From Chryseobacterium indicum (GTDB lineage Bacteria; Bacteroidota; Bacteroidia; Flavobacteriales; Weeksellaceae): DNA of 64,000 nucleotides. The notes beneath the pieces are model-generated. The model searched no databases. It was not told the origin of the DNA and was given only the letters and a program-made list of their open reading frames with translations. The position numbers and the translations under genes were made by a program. The stretch covers positions 1,736,001 through 1,800,000 of the forward strand of contig NZ_JACSGT010000001.1 of the NCBI RefSeq assembly GCF_021504595.1, given 5' to 3'. Below, piece after piece: positions 26,666 to 35,414 of this stretch. Numbering within the stretch: position 1 is the stretch's first letter; each line of letters begins with the position of its first letter.

Positions 26666-26971
26666 ATGTATACAGAATTAACAGAAGATACGCTTCAGAA
26701 TATTGTAAGCGAAAATGAAAAGGTTGTAGTACAGTACGGTGCAACATGGTGCGGAAACTGCAGAATCATGAAGCCGAAATTCAAAAAACTGGCATCAGAG
26801 AACGAAAATATTCCTTTCCTTTATGTAGATGCAGAAAAATTACCGGAAAGCAGAAAATTGGCAACAGTGGATAATCTTCCGACTTTTGCAATCTTCAGAA
26901 ATGGTAAGTTGGTGAATCAGGTGCAGTCTAATCAGGCAGAAAGTTTAATTAATTTATTCAACGAATTGTAA
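26666..26971 (+). CDS. Thioredoxin-family protein with CGNC active site
   Basis: 101 residues, one thioredoxin fold. The active site is ATWCGNCRIMKPKF (Cys29, Cys32) instead of the classical CGPC, which should raise the redox potential and suggests a dedicated partner. The cis-proline is in DNLPTFAIF. No signal peptide, so cytoplasmic. It is 2 bp upstream of the DUF6952 gene and downstream of ahpC, so a role in peroxide detoxification is likely (inference). Confidence 0.88.
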   Translation: MYTELTEDTLQNIVSENEKVVVQYGATWCGNCRIMKPKFKKLASENENIPFLYVDAEKLPESRKLATVDNLPTFAIFRNGKLVNQVQSNQAESLINLFNEL

Positions 26972-26973
26972 TC

Positions 26974-27222
26974 ATGAAGTTACCGATCATCAGACAGTTT
27001 TATCAGAACCAGACTCCTGAAAATCTTGAAAAAACGTTAGAAGTTTTAGAAAGCTTCACGGAATTCAGAGGAACTACCGAAGAAGACATGAACGTTGCAG
27101 GAGAATTAATTACGAATATCTGCGGAGCTCTGGAAGTTCACGCCAACGTACAAAACGGAATGAGCGAGAAAGATGCTTTAAATTCTTTTGCTCAGAAGGT
27201 TTTAGGATCGATTGACAGATAA
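26974..27222 (+). CDS. DUF6952-family small protein
   Basis: 82 residues, all-helical, with conserved PIIRQFYQNQTPENLEKTLEVLE, MNVAGELITNICGALEVHANV and DALNSFAQKVLGSI. The single Cys (residue about 52) is in a helix. The family is small, restricted to Bacteroidota as far as I know, and usually sits next to the thioredoxin gene. Two bases separate it from that gene, so co-translation is expected. No function known. Confidence 0.75.
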   Translation: MKLPIIRQFYQNQTPENLEKTLEVLESFTEFRGTTEEDMNVAGELITNICGALEVHANVQNGMSEKDALNSFAQKVLGSIDR

Positions 27223-27229
27223 TTTCAAA

Positions 27230-27405
27230 CACTAATTTCACGAATGTTTTTTCACGAATAAACACGAATTCTTTTAAAAACCGTGTCATTAGTGCTCAAA
27301 TTAGTGTCATTTGTGTTTTAGTTCAAACATGAATTTCACAAATATTCTTTCACGAATAAGCACAAATATTTTTAAAAATTGTGCCGTTTGTGTTTAGATC
27401 AAACC
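27230..27405. repeat. Two tandem copies of an imperfect CACGAAT-type repeat
   Basis: The block 'ATTTCACGAAT...TTTCACGAATAA.CACGAAT...TTTTAAAAA..GTG..ATT.GTG' occurs at about 27236-27320 and again at about 27331-27400. Each copy is itself made of short direct and inverted CACGAAT/ATTCGTG-like words. No coding frame. Confidence 0.65.
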
Positions 27406-27411
27406 AAAAAT

Positions 27412-27443
27412 AAAATCCCGATGAAAAGACATCAGGATTTTTT
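27412..27443 (-). terminator. Terminator of the Bax-inhibitor gene
   Basis: AAAATCC-CGATG pairs with CATCA-GGATTTT around AAAAGA; on the minus strand the stem is followed by a T-run. Confidence 0.7.
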
Positions 27444-27469
27444 GGGTTTATAAAATTTCTATTATTGAA

Positions 27470-28157
27470 TTAGCTTCTTCTGCTCATTAAAATTCTCAAA
27501 ATATACCAGAACAAAAGCATAATAGAAGCAAAAAGCTGTAAAGAAGCTCCAACATACTGATCTGTTGTATAAGAATCTTTCAGTTTGCTTGTCTGATACA
27601 AAATCGTTGCAGATGCCAGAATTACCATTCCTACCGAAAACCAAAGTCCAAGGTTGAAGCCGAAAATCATTCCGCCAATGATTAATCCCAGAGAAATAAA
27701 TCCTCCGATTACAATAATATTTCTAAGGAAAGAAAAATCTCTTTTTGAAGTAAATGCTACAAAAGAGATCCCTGCAAACATCGCGATGGTTAACATTGCT
27801 GCCTGATAAATGATCGATCCGCCAACATTCACTATTGCAATGTAGATCATCGGCATAAAAATTAACGCTTCAAGCAAAATATAAAATCCAAGTCCCATAT
27901 ACTGGACTGATCTGCTTTGCGAAAGAGACCATTTATTCGCCAATACAGAAGCCAGCCAGAATACTCCGATAATTAACAGCCAGGTAAGTTTTCCCTGAAA
28001 CATTAATCCGATAACTTCCGGCGGAACGGTTTTTAACAATACGGTTTCCACTCCAATAAAAGCAAGAATCGCCAAAGCAACGTGCAAATACGTTTTTTTT
28101 ATAAAATTCTGCTTTTTCAACTTCTTTGGCATGTGCCACTAAAACATCTGTCATCAT
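27470..28157 (-). pseudogene. Bax-inhibitor-1/YccA-family membrane protein gene with apparent frameshift
   Basis: Six to seven membrane helices and the family's conserved start are split between two frames. The first 21 codons from 28157 (MMTDVLVAHAKEVEKAEFYKK) read into a run of eight A (28093-28100 on the plus strand, as T). Removing one A joins them to TYLHVALAILAFIGVE and the rest of the protein (228 residues). The intact-frame start at 28132 (MPKKLKKQNFIKK) is an out-of-frame reading of the same N-terminus. The gene may be broken, affected by a homopolymer sequencing error, or expressed by slippage. The family forms calcium-leak-like channels; its bacterial role is unclear. Confidence 0.72.
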
Positions 28158-28177
28158 AGTTTTTATTTTTTAATATG

Positions 28178-29125
28178 TTACTCTAATCTTTTCATAGGTT
28201 TTATTCCTATAATTTTTCCGCTATCCTCAAAAAGAACGGTGATCATTTCTTTGGGAGGAGAAACGTCTTCTTTATATTTAAACTGAACCATCGGATATTG
28301 GCTTCCGTCATTAACCAACTGAAACCCCGTCATAAAAACATCAATCTGCTTATCAAAATGAATGTTTTCAGCTAAAGTTTTAAGCATATCATCCGTTGTG
28401 GAACCGGCAATTTTTTCTGAAAGTAAATATCTTGCTCCGGCAAAATCAGAAGTTTTAAGCTTTTCAATAAATTTTAGAAATTCAATAGTATATAAACTTA
28501 CCTTCTCTTTTCCTAACGCATTTCCATCATCTTCTTTTCGCTCATTTTTTACATACAATCTAATTTTATGTCCGGGAACTGTAGCCATCATTCCTTGTCT
28601 TTCATAATATTCCGAAAGATCAATATAGGCAAAGATATTTATACTGTCTTTAATCTTCCATTCATCACTTCGGTGGAGTCCTTCTCTGGAATTAAGGAGA
28701 TTGAGATTATTCAAATTTCCTTTCTGATGGCTTTTGCCATATTTTTTCGAAACCTCGCTGATAAGCTCTTCATATTTCTTTATCATGGCTTTATTAAAGC
28801 TGATCGGTTTTTTCACATTTTCGCCTTTATCAAAATTGTAAACATCCCATTCATAAAGAATTTCCGCAATAGCAGAATCTGTTTTATAGGCTTTATAAAA
28901 TACCCGAAGATTTGGAATTTCCTTTTCTTTCCTTTCAAAAATAACAGGCTGAAGAACGGGCTCGAAAGAAATGTACTCTTCATCTGTCTTAACAACTTTG
29001 CTTCCTAACTTATTTTCCAACTGAACAAAATCATTCAGCTTTTTCCCTTGAATATCAGTCTGAATTATATTTTGAGAATAACAAAACTGACTGACCAGGA
29101 GAATTCCTAACATTTTAATTTTCAT
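28178..29125 (-). CDS. Exported protein with C-terminal domain shared with next two genes
   Basis: 315 residues with signal peptide (SQFCYSQ). Residues 20-205 are unique (ERKEKEIPNLRVFYKAYKTDSA, charged, beta-rich). Residues about 210-315 repeat the domain of the two genes upstream: EFLKFIEKLKTSDFAGARYLLSEK, YPMVQFKYKEDVSPPKEMITVLFEDSGKIIGIKP. It is 20 bp upstream of the Bax-inhibitor gene and 25 bp downstream of the next paralogue. The shared domain resembles DUF3887/NTF2-like domains; this is tentative. Confidence 0.7.
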   Translation of the reverse strand: MKIKMLGILLVSQFCYSQNIIQTDIQGKKLNDFVQLENKLGSKVVKTDEEYISFEPVLQPVIFERKEKEIPNLRVFYKAYKTDSAIAEILYEWDVYNFDKGENVKKPISFNKAMIKKYEELISEVSKKYGKSHQKGNLNNLNLLNSREGLHRSDEWKIKDSINIFAYIDLSEYYERQGMMATVPGHKIRLYVKNERKEDDGNALGKEKVSLYTIEFLKFIEKLKTSDFAGARYLLSEKIAGSTTDDMLKTLAENIHFDKQIDVFMTGFQLVNDGSQYPMVQFKYKEDVSPPKEMITVLFEDSGKIIGIKPMKRLE

Positions 29126-29150
29126 CGTGTTTTATCAAAAATTTTCTGAA

Positions 29151-29627
29151 TTACTTCACAATCTTATACGGTTTTATTCCCATAATCTTTCCGTCTGTTT
29201 CAAAAACTGCCGTAATCACCTCTTTGGGTTCAGCGGCTTTATCATCAGAATATTTATACTGAATCATTGGCAGGCTACTTCCGTCAATTAAGGGTTTATA
29301 ACTGGCTTTGATAATCTGAAACGTTTTGTTCGTCTTTATATCTGTTGCAAGCTTTTGGTAAACAACATCTGTTACCATCTTTTTAGCTTTTTCAGATAAA
29401 AGTTCATCCATGGCTTTTCGGTCAGAAACCTTCAGGGCAGCGATAAATTTCAGAAATTTTCCGTTGTAGAGTTGAATTTCCTCTTTGGTAAGACTTAAAG
29501 AGGGTTTTACATCGGTGGCTACATTTGTGTTCGTGTTCTTTTTTGTTTCCGGTTTCACATTTTTTGTCTTTTGTGAAAGAAAAAAGGGCGCCGACAAAAC
29601 GGAAAGAACTAAAAGTATTTTTTTCAT
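29151..29627 (-). CDS. Small exported protein, second of three paralogues
   Basis: 158 residues: signal peptide (LSAPFFLSQ), a Lys/Thr/Asn-rich linker (residues 20-45) and the shared domain: YNGKFLKFIAALKVSDRKAM, ELLSEKAKKMV, LPMIQYKYSDDKAAEPKEV and FETDGKIMGIKPYKIVK. The motif 'sD..a...Ll.eK' followed by 'P.iQ.KY.dd...P.e..tv.Fe.dGKI.Gi.P' is common to all three. Location periplasm or outer surface. Function unknown. Confidence 0.72.
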   Translation of the reverse strand: MKKILLVLSVLSAPFFLSQKTKNVKPETKKNTNTNVATDVKPSLSLTKEEIQLYNGKFLKFIAALKVSDRKAMDELLSEKAKKMVTDVVYQKLATDIKTNKTFQIIKASYKPLIDGSSLPMIQYKYSDDKAAEPKEVITAVFETDGKIMGIKPYKIVK

Positions 29628-29694
29628 TATGTTTAAACTGTTTCAATAAACAATAAACGGAATACACGATTCTGTATTGCTTATCACTTATAAA

Positions 29695-30141
29695 TTACCT
29701 GCTGTAATCCGGCATAACTCCTAAGATTTTACCGTCATTTTCAAAAACTACGGTAACCAGATCTCTTGGAGGAGAAAGCGTATCGTCTTTATATTTATAC
29801 TGAATTGTTGGATAAGTTTCGTTATCCAGCAGTTTCTGGTAGCCGGATTTATACACTTCAAATGTACGTTCAAAGCTGATTCCGCCCGATAATTTCTGAA
29901 TGACATTGTCTGAAACAATACTTTTCACTTTATCCGAAATCAGATCATTGACAGCCTGTTTATCCGATTTTTTCAATGCATCAACAAATTTCAGAAAATA
30001 TGGATGGTAAAAGTTGATTTTATCTTTACTCAATTCCGAAGTAAGTTCTATTTTCTTGCTTTCAACAACTTTAATTTTGCTTTCCTGCGAAAAACCCGCC
30101 TGAAAAGCCAAAGCCGCAACAATCAGAAGTATTTTTTTCAT
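29695..30141 (-). CDS. Small exported protein, third of three paralogues
   Basis: 148 residues from the ATG that starts the signal peptide MKKILLIVAALAFQAGFSQ; an upstream ATG 8 codons earlier is less likely. Shared domain: FYHPYFLKFVDALKKSDKQA, DLISDKVKSIV, YPTIQYKYKDDTLSPPRDLV and FENDGKILGVMPDYSR. It is the most upstream of the three and 35 bp downstream of the LuxC-like gene. Three tandem copies with one bearing an extra N-terminal half indicate repeated duplication followed by domain gain. Confidence 0.72.
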   Translation of the reverse strand: MKKILLIVAALAFQAGFSQESKIKVVESKKIELTSELSKDKINFYHPYFLKFVDALKKSDKQAVNDLISDKVKSIVSDNVIQKLSGGISFERTFEVYKSGYQKLLDNETYPTIQYKYKDDTLSPPRDLVTVVFENDGKILGVMPDYSR

Positions 30142-30176
30142 AATAAAATGATTTGCTGACAGCAAGATACAAAGAA

Positions 30177-31211
30177 TTATATTACGGATAAAAATTTCAT
30201 CGTATCTACATTATCCGCATACGTATTCAACCCCGGATTTTGGGCTTCTCCCAATTTAATGGAATCCAAACCAAGCTCATCTTTCGCCACCACACACTGA
30301 ATATTTTCTTCGTTTTCCGCCATAAAACTTTTCACTTCATCCAGAGAAGAATATCTGCTGAAATTGATGACAGAAAGCGGACTGAATAATTTTTCATCTT
30401 CTTTCAGCATCACAAAATTATTATCCCAGAATTTATCCTGATTTAAAAGATAAACCGCCCTGTTGTAATCATAATTATTGGCATATTTATTATGATTGAT
30501 GATCTCCTGAAAATTCAGAAAACTTTCAAACAATCTGTCGAGAACAAAATCCTGAGGAATAAAAAGCCGGGTCACATTTCTGCATCCCAAACCGAAATAA
30601 CGGAAAATATCTTCCGCCAGAAGTTTAAGCTCCTCTTCCGTTTCATCCCCTTTTAAAACCGCAATGGAAGTTCTGTTTTTTCTGATGATATTCAGGTGGT
30701 TTTTAAAATAATATTCCAGATATCTCGCTGTATTGTTGCTTCCTGTAGCAATTACCGCATCAAAATTCTCCAGTTTTTCTACAAATTCAAACGATACATT
30801 TCCTTCCGAAAATTCATTCCATTTCTTTAATAAAAACGGAATCATGTATTTATCTTTTGAAGAAAGCTTGATCACCGGAATATGATTGCTCAGCACCACA
30901 GAAATTACATCGTGAAAACCCACCAAAGGAATATTTCCTGCAAGAATAAGCCCTACTCTTTTTGTAGTTTTTGAAATCTGATATTCTTTCAGCCAGTCGG
31001 CAATATTTTCTTCCGTGAGAAGATCCGTCCACTGTTTTAAAGCAAACTTCTGGTTTTCAATGGTAAACCACGGATTTTCAATTTCAGATCGTTTCAGTAA
31101 CAATTCAAAGTCTGAATCGTTGTCATTATAATCCTCCTGATTTTTGTTTAAAAAGTCTTTTATATATTGGCTTAGTCTTGTAAGTCCTAAAACTTGATTT
31201 TCGGTATTCAT
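30177..31211 (-). CDS. LuxC-like acyl-CoA reductase
   Basis: 344 residues, an aldehyde-dehydrogenase-fold reductase: AGNIPLVGFHDVISVVLSNH, IATGSNNTARYLEYYF and the catalytic Cys in YFGLGCRNVTRLFIP near residue 214. LuxC-type enzymes reduce fatty acyl groups to aldehydes with NADPH. Outside luminous bacteria the role is not established. The gene is divergent from the ferredoxin gene (59 bp apart), an arrangement I recall as common in Flavobacteriia near the serine genes. Confidence 0.82.
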   Translation of the reverse strand: MNTENQVLGLTRLSQYIKDFLNKNQEDYNDNDSDFELLLKRSEIENPWFTIENQKFALKQWTDLLTEENIADWLKEYQISKTTKRVGLILAGNIPLVGFHDVISVVLSNHIPVIKLSSKDKYMIPFLLKKWNEFSEGNVSFEFVEKLENFDAVIATGSNNTARYLEYYFKNHLNIIRKNRTSIAVLKGDETEEELKLLAEDIFRYFGLGCRNVTRLFIPQDFVLDRLFESFLNFQEIINHNKYANNYDYNRAVYLLNQDKFWDNNFVMLKEDEKLFSPLSVINFSRYSSLDEVKSFMAENEENIQCVVAKDELGLDSIKLGEAQNPGLNTYADNVDTMKFLSVI

Positions 31212-31239
31212 AATTGCTTTAAAATTGGGGAATATTTTG

Positions 31240-31247
31240 TAATTTTG
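31240..31247 (+). promoter_or_regulatory. Promoter -7 element for the ferredoxin gene
   Basis: TAATTTTG matches TAnnTTTG and lies 23 bp before the start. A TTG at 31214-31216 gives a 23-bp spacer, slightly long. Confidence 0.55.
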
Positions 31248-31270
31248 TGCAAATTTAAAAAAAATTAGCG

Positions 31271-31621
31271 ATGGCTATTAAAATAACTGATGAATGCATT
31301 AACTGCGGAGCCTGTGAACCGGAATGTCCAAACAATGCAATTTATGAAGGAGCAGTAGACTGGAAAGCTTCAGAAGGTACAGAACTAAAAGGTACCGTAA
31401 CATTACCATCAGGTCTTACAGTGGATGCAGATGCGCCGCAGGAACCTGTAAGTGATGATGTTTATTTCATTGTAACAGATAAATGTACGGAATGTAAAGG
31501 ATTCCATGAGGAGCCACAGTGTGCAGCCGTTTGTCCGGTAGACTGCTGTGTTCCGGATGAAGATCATGTAGAATCTGAAGAAGCACTGCTTAATAAGAAA
31601 GCATTCTTACACGGAGAATAA
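31271..31621 (+). CDS. Ferredoxin with two 4Fe-4S cluster motifs
   Basis: 116 residues. First cluster CINCGACEPECP (residues 9-20); the second has CTECKG, then a short insertion and CAAVCP with extra cysteines DCC. The acidic insertion between the clusters (ASEGTELKGTVTLP...) is typical of the longer bacterial ferredoxins. It carries electrons in the cytoplasm; the divergent LuxC-like reductase is not a proven partner. A terminator follows at once. Confidence 0.92.
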   Translation: MAIKITDECINCGACEPECPNNAIYEGAVDWKASEGTELKGTVTLPSGLTVDADAPQEPVSDDVYFIVTDKCTECKGFHEEPQCAAVCPVDCCVPDEDHVESEEALLNKKAFLHGE

Positions 31622-31628
31622 AAAACTG

Positions 31629-31657
31629 CCGTCTCATCAATCATGAGGCGGTTTTTT
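31629..31657 (+). terminator. Terminator after the ferredoxin gene
   Basis: CCGTCTCAT pairs with ATGAGGCGG (one G-U), then T6; 7 bp after the stop. Confidence 0.88.
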
Positions 31658-31745
31658 ATATACAAAAACTCAGAATAATTCAATAAGAAACTATAAATGA
31701 ATCTGTAAGAAGAAATTTTTACAGGAAATCCCAAAAAATAATAAT

Positions 31746-32810
31746 ATGAGCAAAAAGCACAACTTTAGCGCAGGACCATGTATTTTACCACAGGAAGTTT
31801 TCGAAAAATCTGCACAGGCGGTTTTAGATTTCAACGGAATCGGACTTTCCCTGCTTGAAATTTCGCACAGAAGCAAAGATTTTGTAGCGGTAATGGATGA
31901 AGCACGCGCTATCGTAAAAAGACTGATGAATTTAGGAGATGATTACGAAGTTTTATATTTAGGAGGCGGTGCAAGTCTGCAGTTTGCGATGGTTCCTTAC
32001 AACCTGATGAAAGTAGGCGGAAAAGCAGCTTATCTGGATACCGGAACGTGGGCTGCAGGAGCTATTAAAGAAGCTAAAAAAGTAGGAACAGTAGACGTTG
32101 TAGGATCATCAAAAGAAGAAAATTACTCTTTTATTCCGAAAGATTACACCGTAGGCTCAGAATATGATTATTTCCACTGCACTTCCAATAATACGATCTA
32201 TGGAACTCAGATGAAGTCTTTCCCTGAAGTTGATACTTTGATGGTTTGCGACATGAGTTCTGATATTTTCTCAAGACAATTAGATTTTTCAAAATTTGAT
32301 TTAATCTATGCCGGAGCTCAGAAAAATATGGGACCTGCAGGAGTAACTTTGGTGGTCATTAAAAAAGAAATTTTAGGAAAAACAGGAAGAGAAAATATGT
32401 TCTCTATTCTGGATTATGCTCAGCATATTTCTAAAGAATCCATGTACAACACACCGCCGGTTTTCCCTGTTTACGCTTCTTTATTAACGTTACAGCATCT
32501 GGAAAACAATGGTGGAATTGCCGCTGCAGAAGCCAGAAACGAAGCAAAAGCGAAATTATTATACGATGAGATCGACAGCAATCCTTTATTTGAAACATTC
32601 TGCGTAAAAGAAGACCGTTCTTTAATGAATGTATCTTTCAAAATTACAGACGAGAGCAAAAAAGAAGAATTTGATGCGGCATGGAAAGCTGCGGGAATCA
32701 GCGGACTGAACGGACACAGAAGTCTGGGAGGTTACAGAGCTAGTTTGTACAATGCTTTACCGATTGAAAGCGTACATGTTTTGGTAGATGTTATGAAATC
32801 CATAAAATAA
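31746..32810 (+). CDS. serC: Phosphoserine aminotransferase
   Basis: 354 residues. Diagnostic SerC motifs: KKHNFSAGPCILP at the start, GLSLLEISHRSKDF, LYLGGGASLQFAMVP, DTGTWAAGAIKEAKK, the PLP lysine in YAGAQKNMGPAGVTLV near residue 192 and GHRSLGGYRASLYNA at the C-terminus. It converts 3-phosphohydroxypyruvate and glutamate to phosphoserine. It lies 114 bp before a phosphoglycerate dehydrogenase gene, so the first two steps of serine synthesis are together; the last gene (serB) is not here. Confidence 0.97.
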   Translation: MSKKHNFSAGPCILPQEVFEKSAQAVLDFNGIGLSLLEISHRSKDFVAVMDEARAIVKRLMNLGDDYEVLYLGGGASLQFAMVPYNLMKVGGKAAYLDTGTWAAGAIKEAKKVGTVDVVGSSKEENYSFIPKDYTVGSEYDYFHCTSNNTIYGTQMKSFPEVDTLMVCDMSSDIFSRQLDFSKFDLIYAGAQKNMGPAGVTLVVIKKEILGKTGRENMFSILDYAQHISKESMYNTPPVFPVYASLLTLQHLENNGGIAAAEARNEAKAKLLYDEIDSNPLFETFCVKEDRSLMNVSFKITDESKKEEFDAAWKAAGISGLNGHRSLGGYRASLYNALPIESVHVLVDVMKSIK

Positions 32811-32924
32811 TATAAATTATTAAATTTCAAATACTTAACAAATATTTAATGTTATTTTAAATTTTCTTAATTTGCGAGACTGTTTAAATTTTGAACCATT
32901 AAATATTTAAGTCAAAATAAAACC

Positions 32925-33887
32925 ATGAAAGTTTTAGCCAACGACGGAATTTCGAAAACAGGAGAACAGGCACTTAAAGATGCCGGAATAGAAGTTCTGG
33001 ACAACAGAGTTGCACAGGATCACGTCATTAATTTCATCAACGAGAATAACGTGGATGTTCTTTTGGTAAGAAGCGCTACCAAAGTAAGACAGGATCTCAT
33101 TGATGCCTGTCCAAGTCTTAAAATTATCGGAAGAGGCGGAATCGGGATGGATAATATCGACGTAGAATACGCTATTGACAAAGGAATCTACATCATCAAT
33201 ACGCCGACTGCATCCTCTAAATCGGTTGCAGAATTGGTGTTTGCACATTTCTTTTCACTGGCAAGATTTCTTCATGAATCCAACAGGCTAATGCCTTTGG
33301 AAGGAGAAACCCACTTCAACGCGATGAAAAAATCCTTCTCGAAAGCATACGAACTTTCAGGAAAAACATTGGGTGTTATCGGCTTTGGAAGTATCGGGCA
33401 GGAAGTTGCAAAAATGGGAATCTCTCTGGGAATGAAAGTGAAAGTGCTTACCAGAAAACCTAAAACCAAAGTCCTTTCGCTGGAATTTTTCGACGGACAG
33501 TCTGTTAATTTCGAAATTACTTCCACCAATGATATGGATGAATTCTTAAAAGATGCAGATTTCATCAGTCTCAATACGCCGAAAACAAACGAATATATCA
33601 TAGACACGCCACAGTTTGAAAAAATGAAAGACGGAGTCTACATTGTAAATACTGCAAGAGGAGGTGTAATGAATGAAGTTTCCCTGATAGACTTCATCGA
33701 ATCCGGAAAAGTTGCCGGAGCCGCACTGGATGTTTTTGAAAAAGAACCCACTCCGGAAGTGCTTTTGCTGATGAATCCTTCGCTTTCCCTTTCTCCGCAC
33801 GTAGGCGGAAATACCGTGGATGCACAGGAAAAAATCGGACTCGAGCTTGCAGAACAGATTATTAAGATTAAAGAAACTATAAACTAA
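32925..33887 (+). CDS. serA: D-3-phosphoglycerate dehydrogenase (short form)
   Basis: 320 residues of the D-2-hydroxyacid dehydrogenase family: RSATKVRQDLIDACPSLKIIGRGGIGMDNID, the NAD-binding GVIGFGSIGQEVAKMG (near residue 145), NTARGGVMNE, and the catalytic Arg, Glu and His of this family (His in LSPHVGGNT). The ACT and intervening domains of longer SerA forms are missing, so feedback inhibition by serine is not expected from this chain. Position after serC supports SerA; a plain hydroxyacid dehydrogenase is the alternative. It is 3 bp upstream of the DUF1015 gene. Confidence 0.87.
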   Translation: MKVLANDGISKTGEQALKDAGIEVLDNRVAQDHVINFINENNVDVLLVRSATKVRQDLIDACPSLKIIGRGGIGMDNIDVEYAIDKGIYIINTPTASSKSVAELVFAHFFSLARFLHESNRLMPLEGETHFNAMKKSFSKAYELSGKTLGVIGFGSIGQEVAKMGISLGMKVKVLTRKPKTKVLSLEFFDGQSVNFEITSTNDMDEFLKDADFISLNTPKTNEYIIDTPQFEKMKDGVYIVNTARGGVMNEVSLIDFIESGKVAGAALDVFEKEPTPEVLLLMNPSLSLSPHVGGNTVDAQEKIGLELAEQIIKIKETIN

Positions 33888-33890
33888 AAT

Positions 33891-35135
33891 ATGCCTATTT
33901 TTAAACCTTTTCGTGGAATAAGACCTCATAAAGACTATGAGAGCACCTTCCCTACTCATCCTCTGGACAATTTTACGCAGGAAGAGATCGCGGAAAAAGC
34001 TCAGGTGGAAGACACTTACATCAACATGATAAAGCCTTATGTCGTAAGTAAATCCAAAGATATCGACAGGAATTTAAGGAAGATCCGGTCGACTTTTGAA
34101 GAATTGATGGAAGAGAAAAAACTCGTTCAGGACAATTCTGCCTACTATCTTTATGAACAGATTTATCCCAACAAACAGGTTTTCAGAGGGCTTCTCGGTT
34201 TAGCGAGTATCGAAGATTTCTGGAACGGAAAAATCAAGAGACACGAAAGTACCATTCCCCAGAAAAAAGAAAAACTGGCTCATTATCTTGAAAAAGTGAA
34301 TCTTCAGGCAGAACCTGTACTTCTTACCTATCCTGCAAATTCGAAAATCGAATTGCTGATGAACCATGAGGAGAAAAACGTTCCGATCTTCAATCATGTG
34401 GATACCAAAGGAATCCGTCATAAAATCTGGAGAATCGATAACCGTTTAAAATTGCAGCAGTTTAAGGAAGTGATCGATCAGATCGATTCTTTTTACATTG
34501 CAGACGGACACCACAGAATTGGTTCCACTGCACTGAACGCCAAACATCAGAAAGAAAAAAACAAAAGACATAACGGAACGGAACATTACAATTTCGTGTA
34601 CAGCTTTATCGTTTCCAACCAGTCGATAAAAATCCACGATTACAACAGAATATTAACCGATCTTAACGGTCTTTCGAACGAAGAATTTTTAAAGGAACTG
34701 GAAAAATATTTCCTGATCCACGAAAAAGGAGAAACGGCATATTTTCCTTCCCAGAAATTCCACATTTCGATGTATATGGACGGTAAATTTTATTCGCTTC
34801 ACGTAAAGCACGACCTCCGTTCTCAGGAAATGTCTCTGGATAATCTGGATCATCATCTTTTAGACAAATACATTTTTAAAGATATTTTAAAAATTGAAGA
34901 TCCGGACAGCTCGGAGAAAATTTCTTACGTAAAAGGAACATCAAGCATTGAAGGAATCAACCAGCTTAAAGAAAAAGTAGACAACGGAGAAGGAAAAGCA
35001 GGATTCGGGATCTACCCTGTAAGTTTTAATGATATGATTAAAATTTCAGACCTGAAACTCAGCATGCCTCCGAAATGTACATTCATTGAGCCTAAATTGG
35101 TTACCGCGTTATTAATGTACGATATGAAACCTTAA
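33891..35135 (+). CDS. DUF1015-family protein
   Basis: 414 residues. Diagnostic start PIFKPFRGIRPHKDY, the central IADGHHRIGST motif near residue 205 and the C-terminal FIEPKLVTALLMY. The DGHHR motif resembles a phosphate- or metal-binding site, and genes of this family travel with serC/serA in many bacteria, which suggests a role in serine metabolism. Function unproven. It begins 3 bp after serA, so it is the third gene of a serC-serA-DUF1015 unit. Confidence 0.86.
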   Translation: MPIFKPFRGIRPHKDYESTFPTHPLDNFTQEEIAEKAQVEDTYINMIKPYVVSKSKDIDRNLRKIRSTFEELMEEKKLVQDNSAYYLYEQIYPNKQVFRGLLGLASIEDFWNGKIKRHESTIPQKKEKLAHYLEKVNLQAEPVLLTYPANSKIELLMNHEEKNVPIFNHVDTKGIRHKIWRIDNRLKLQQFKEVIDQIDSFYIADGHHRIGSTALNAKHQKEKNKRHNGTEHYNFVYSFIVSNQSIKIHDYNRILTDLNGLSNEEFLKELEKYFLIHEKGETAYFPSQKFHISMYMDGKFYSLHVKHDLRSQEMSLDNLDHHLLDKYIFKDILKIEDPDSSEKISYVKGTSSIEGINQLKEKVDNGEGKAGFGIYPVSFNDMIKISDLKLSMPPKCTFIEPKLVTALLMYDMKP

Positions 35136-35212
35136 TCAGTTAACTTTATTCAATATAATTCTTTCGATTAACGCTAAGATTGCAAAGAGGTATTCAAAAT
35201 TTTGAAATATTT

Positions 35213-35279
35213 TCCGTTCGCAAAGGCACTTCGTTCAGCAAATGAAGCCTTTGCTGAGTTATACGCCCTTGCGAGCGGA
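35213..35279. repeat. Nested inverted repeat in the intergenic region after DUF1015
   Basis: Outer arms TCCGTTCGCAA (35213-35223) and TTGCGAGCGGA (35269-35279) pair over 11 bp with one mismatch; inner arms TCAGCAAA (35235-35242) and TTTGCTGA (35250-35257) are perfect. It follows AACGCTAAGATTGCAAAG, a word also seen at 62127. It is probably a dispersed intergenic element; no T-run supports a terminator role. Confidence 0.6.
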
Positions 35280-35414
35280 CAATTAAAGTTATACATAAAA
35301 ATCCTCGTGTCCATTGCGTTAAAATAATTAACTGCGGGTTTCTTAATCCGAATTTAGATTATATTACTATTTTTTCCCTACTTTTATCTGCGGAAAAGAA
35401 AAGGTAAATAAAAA

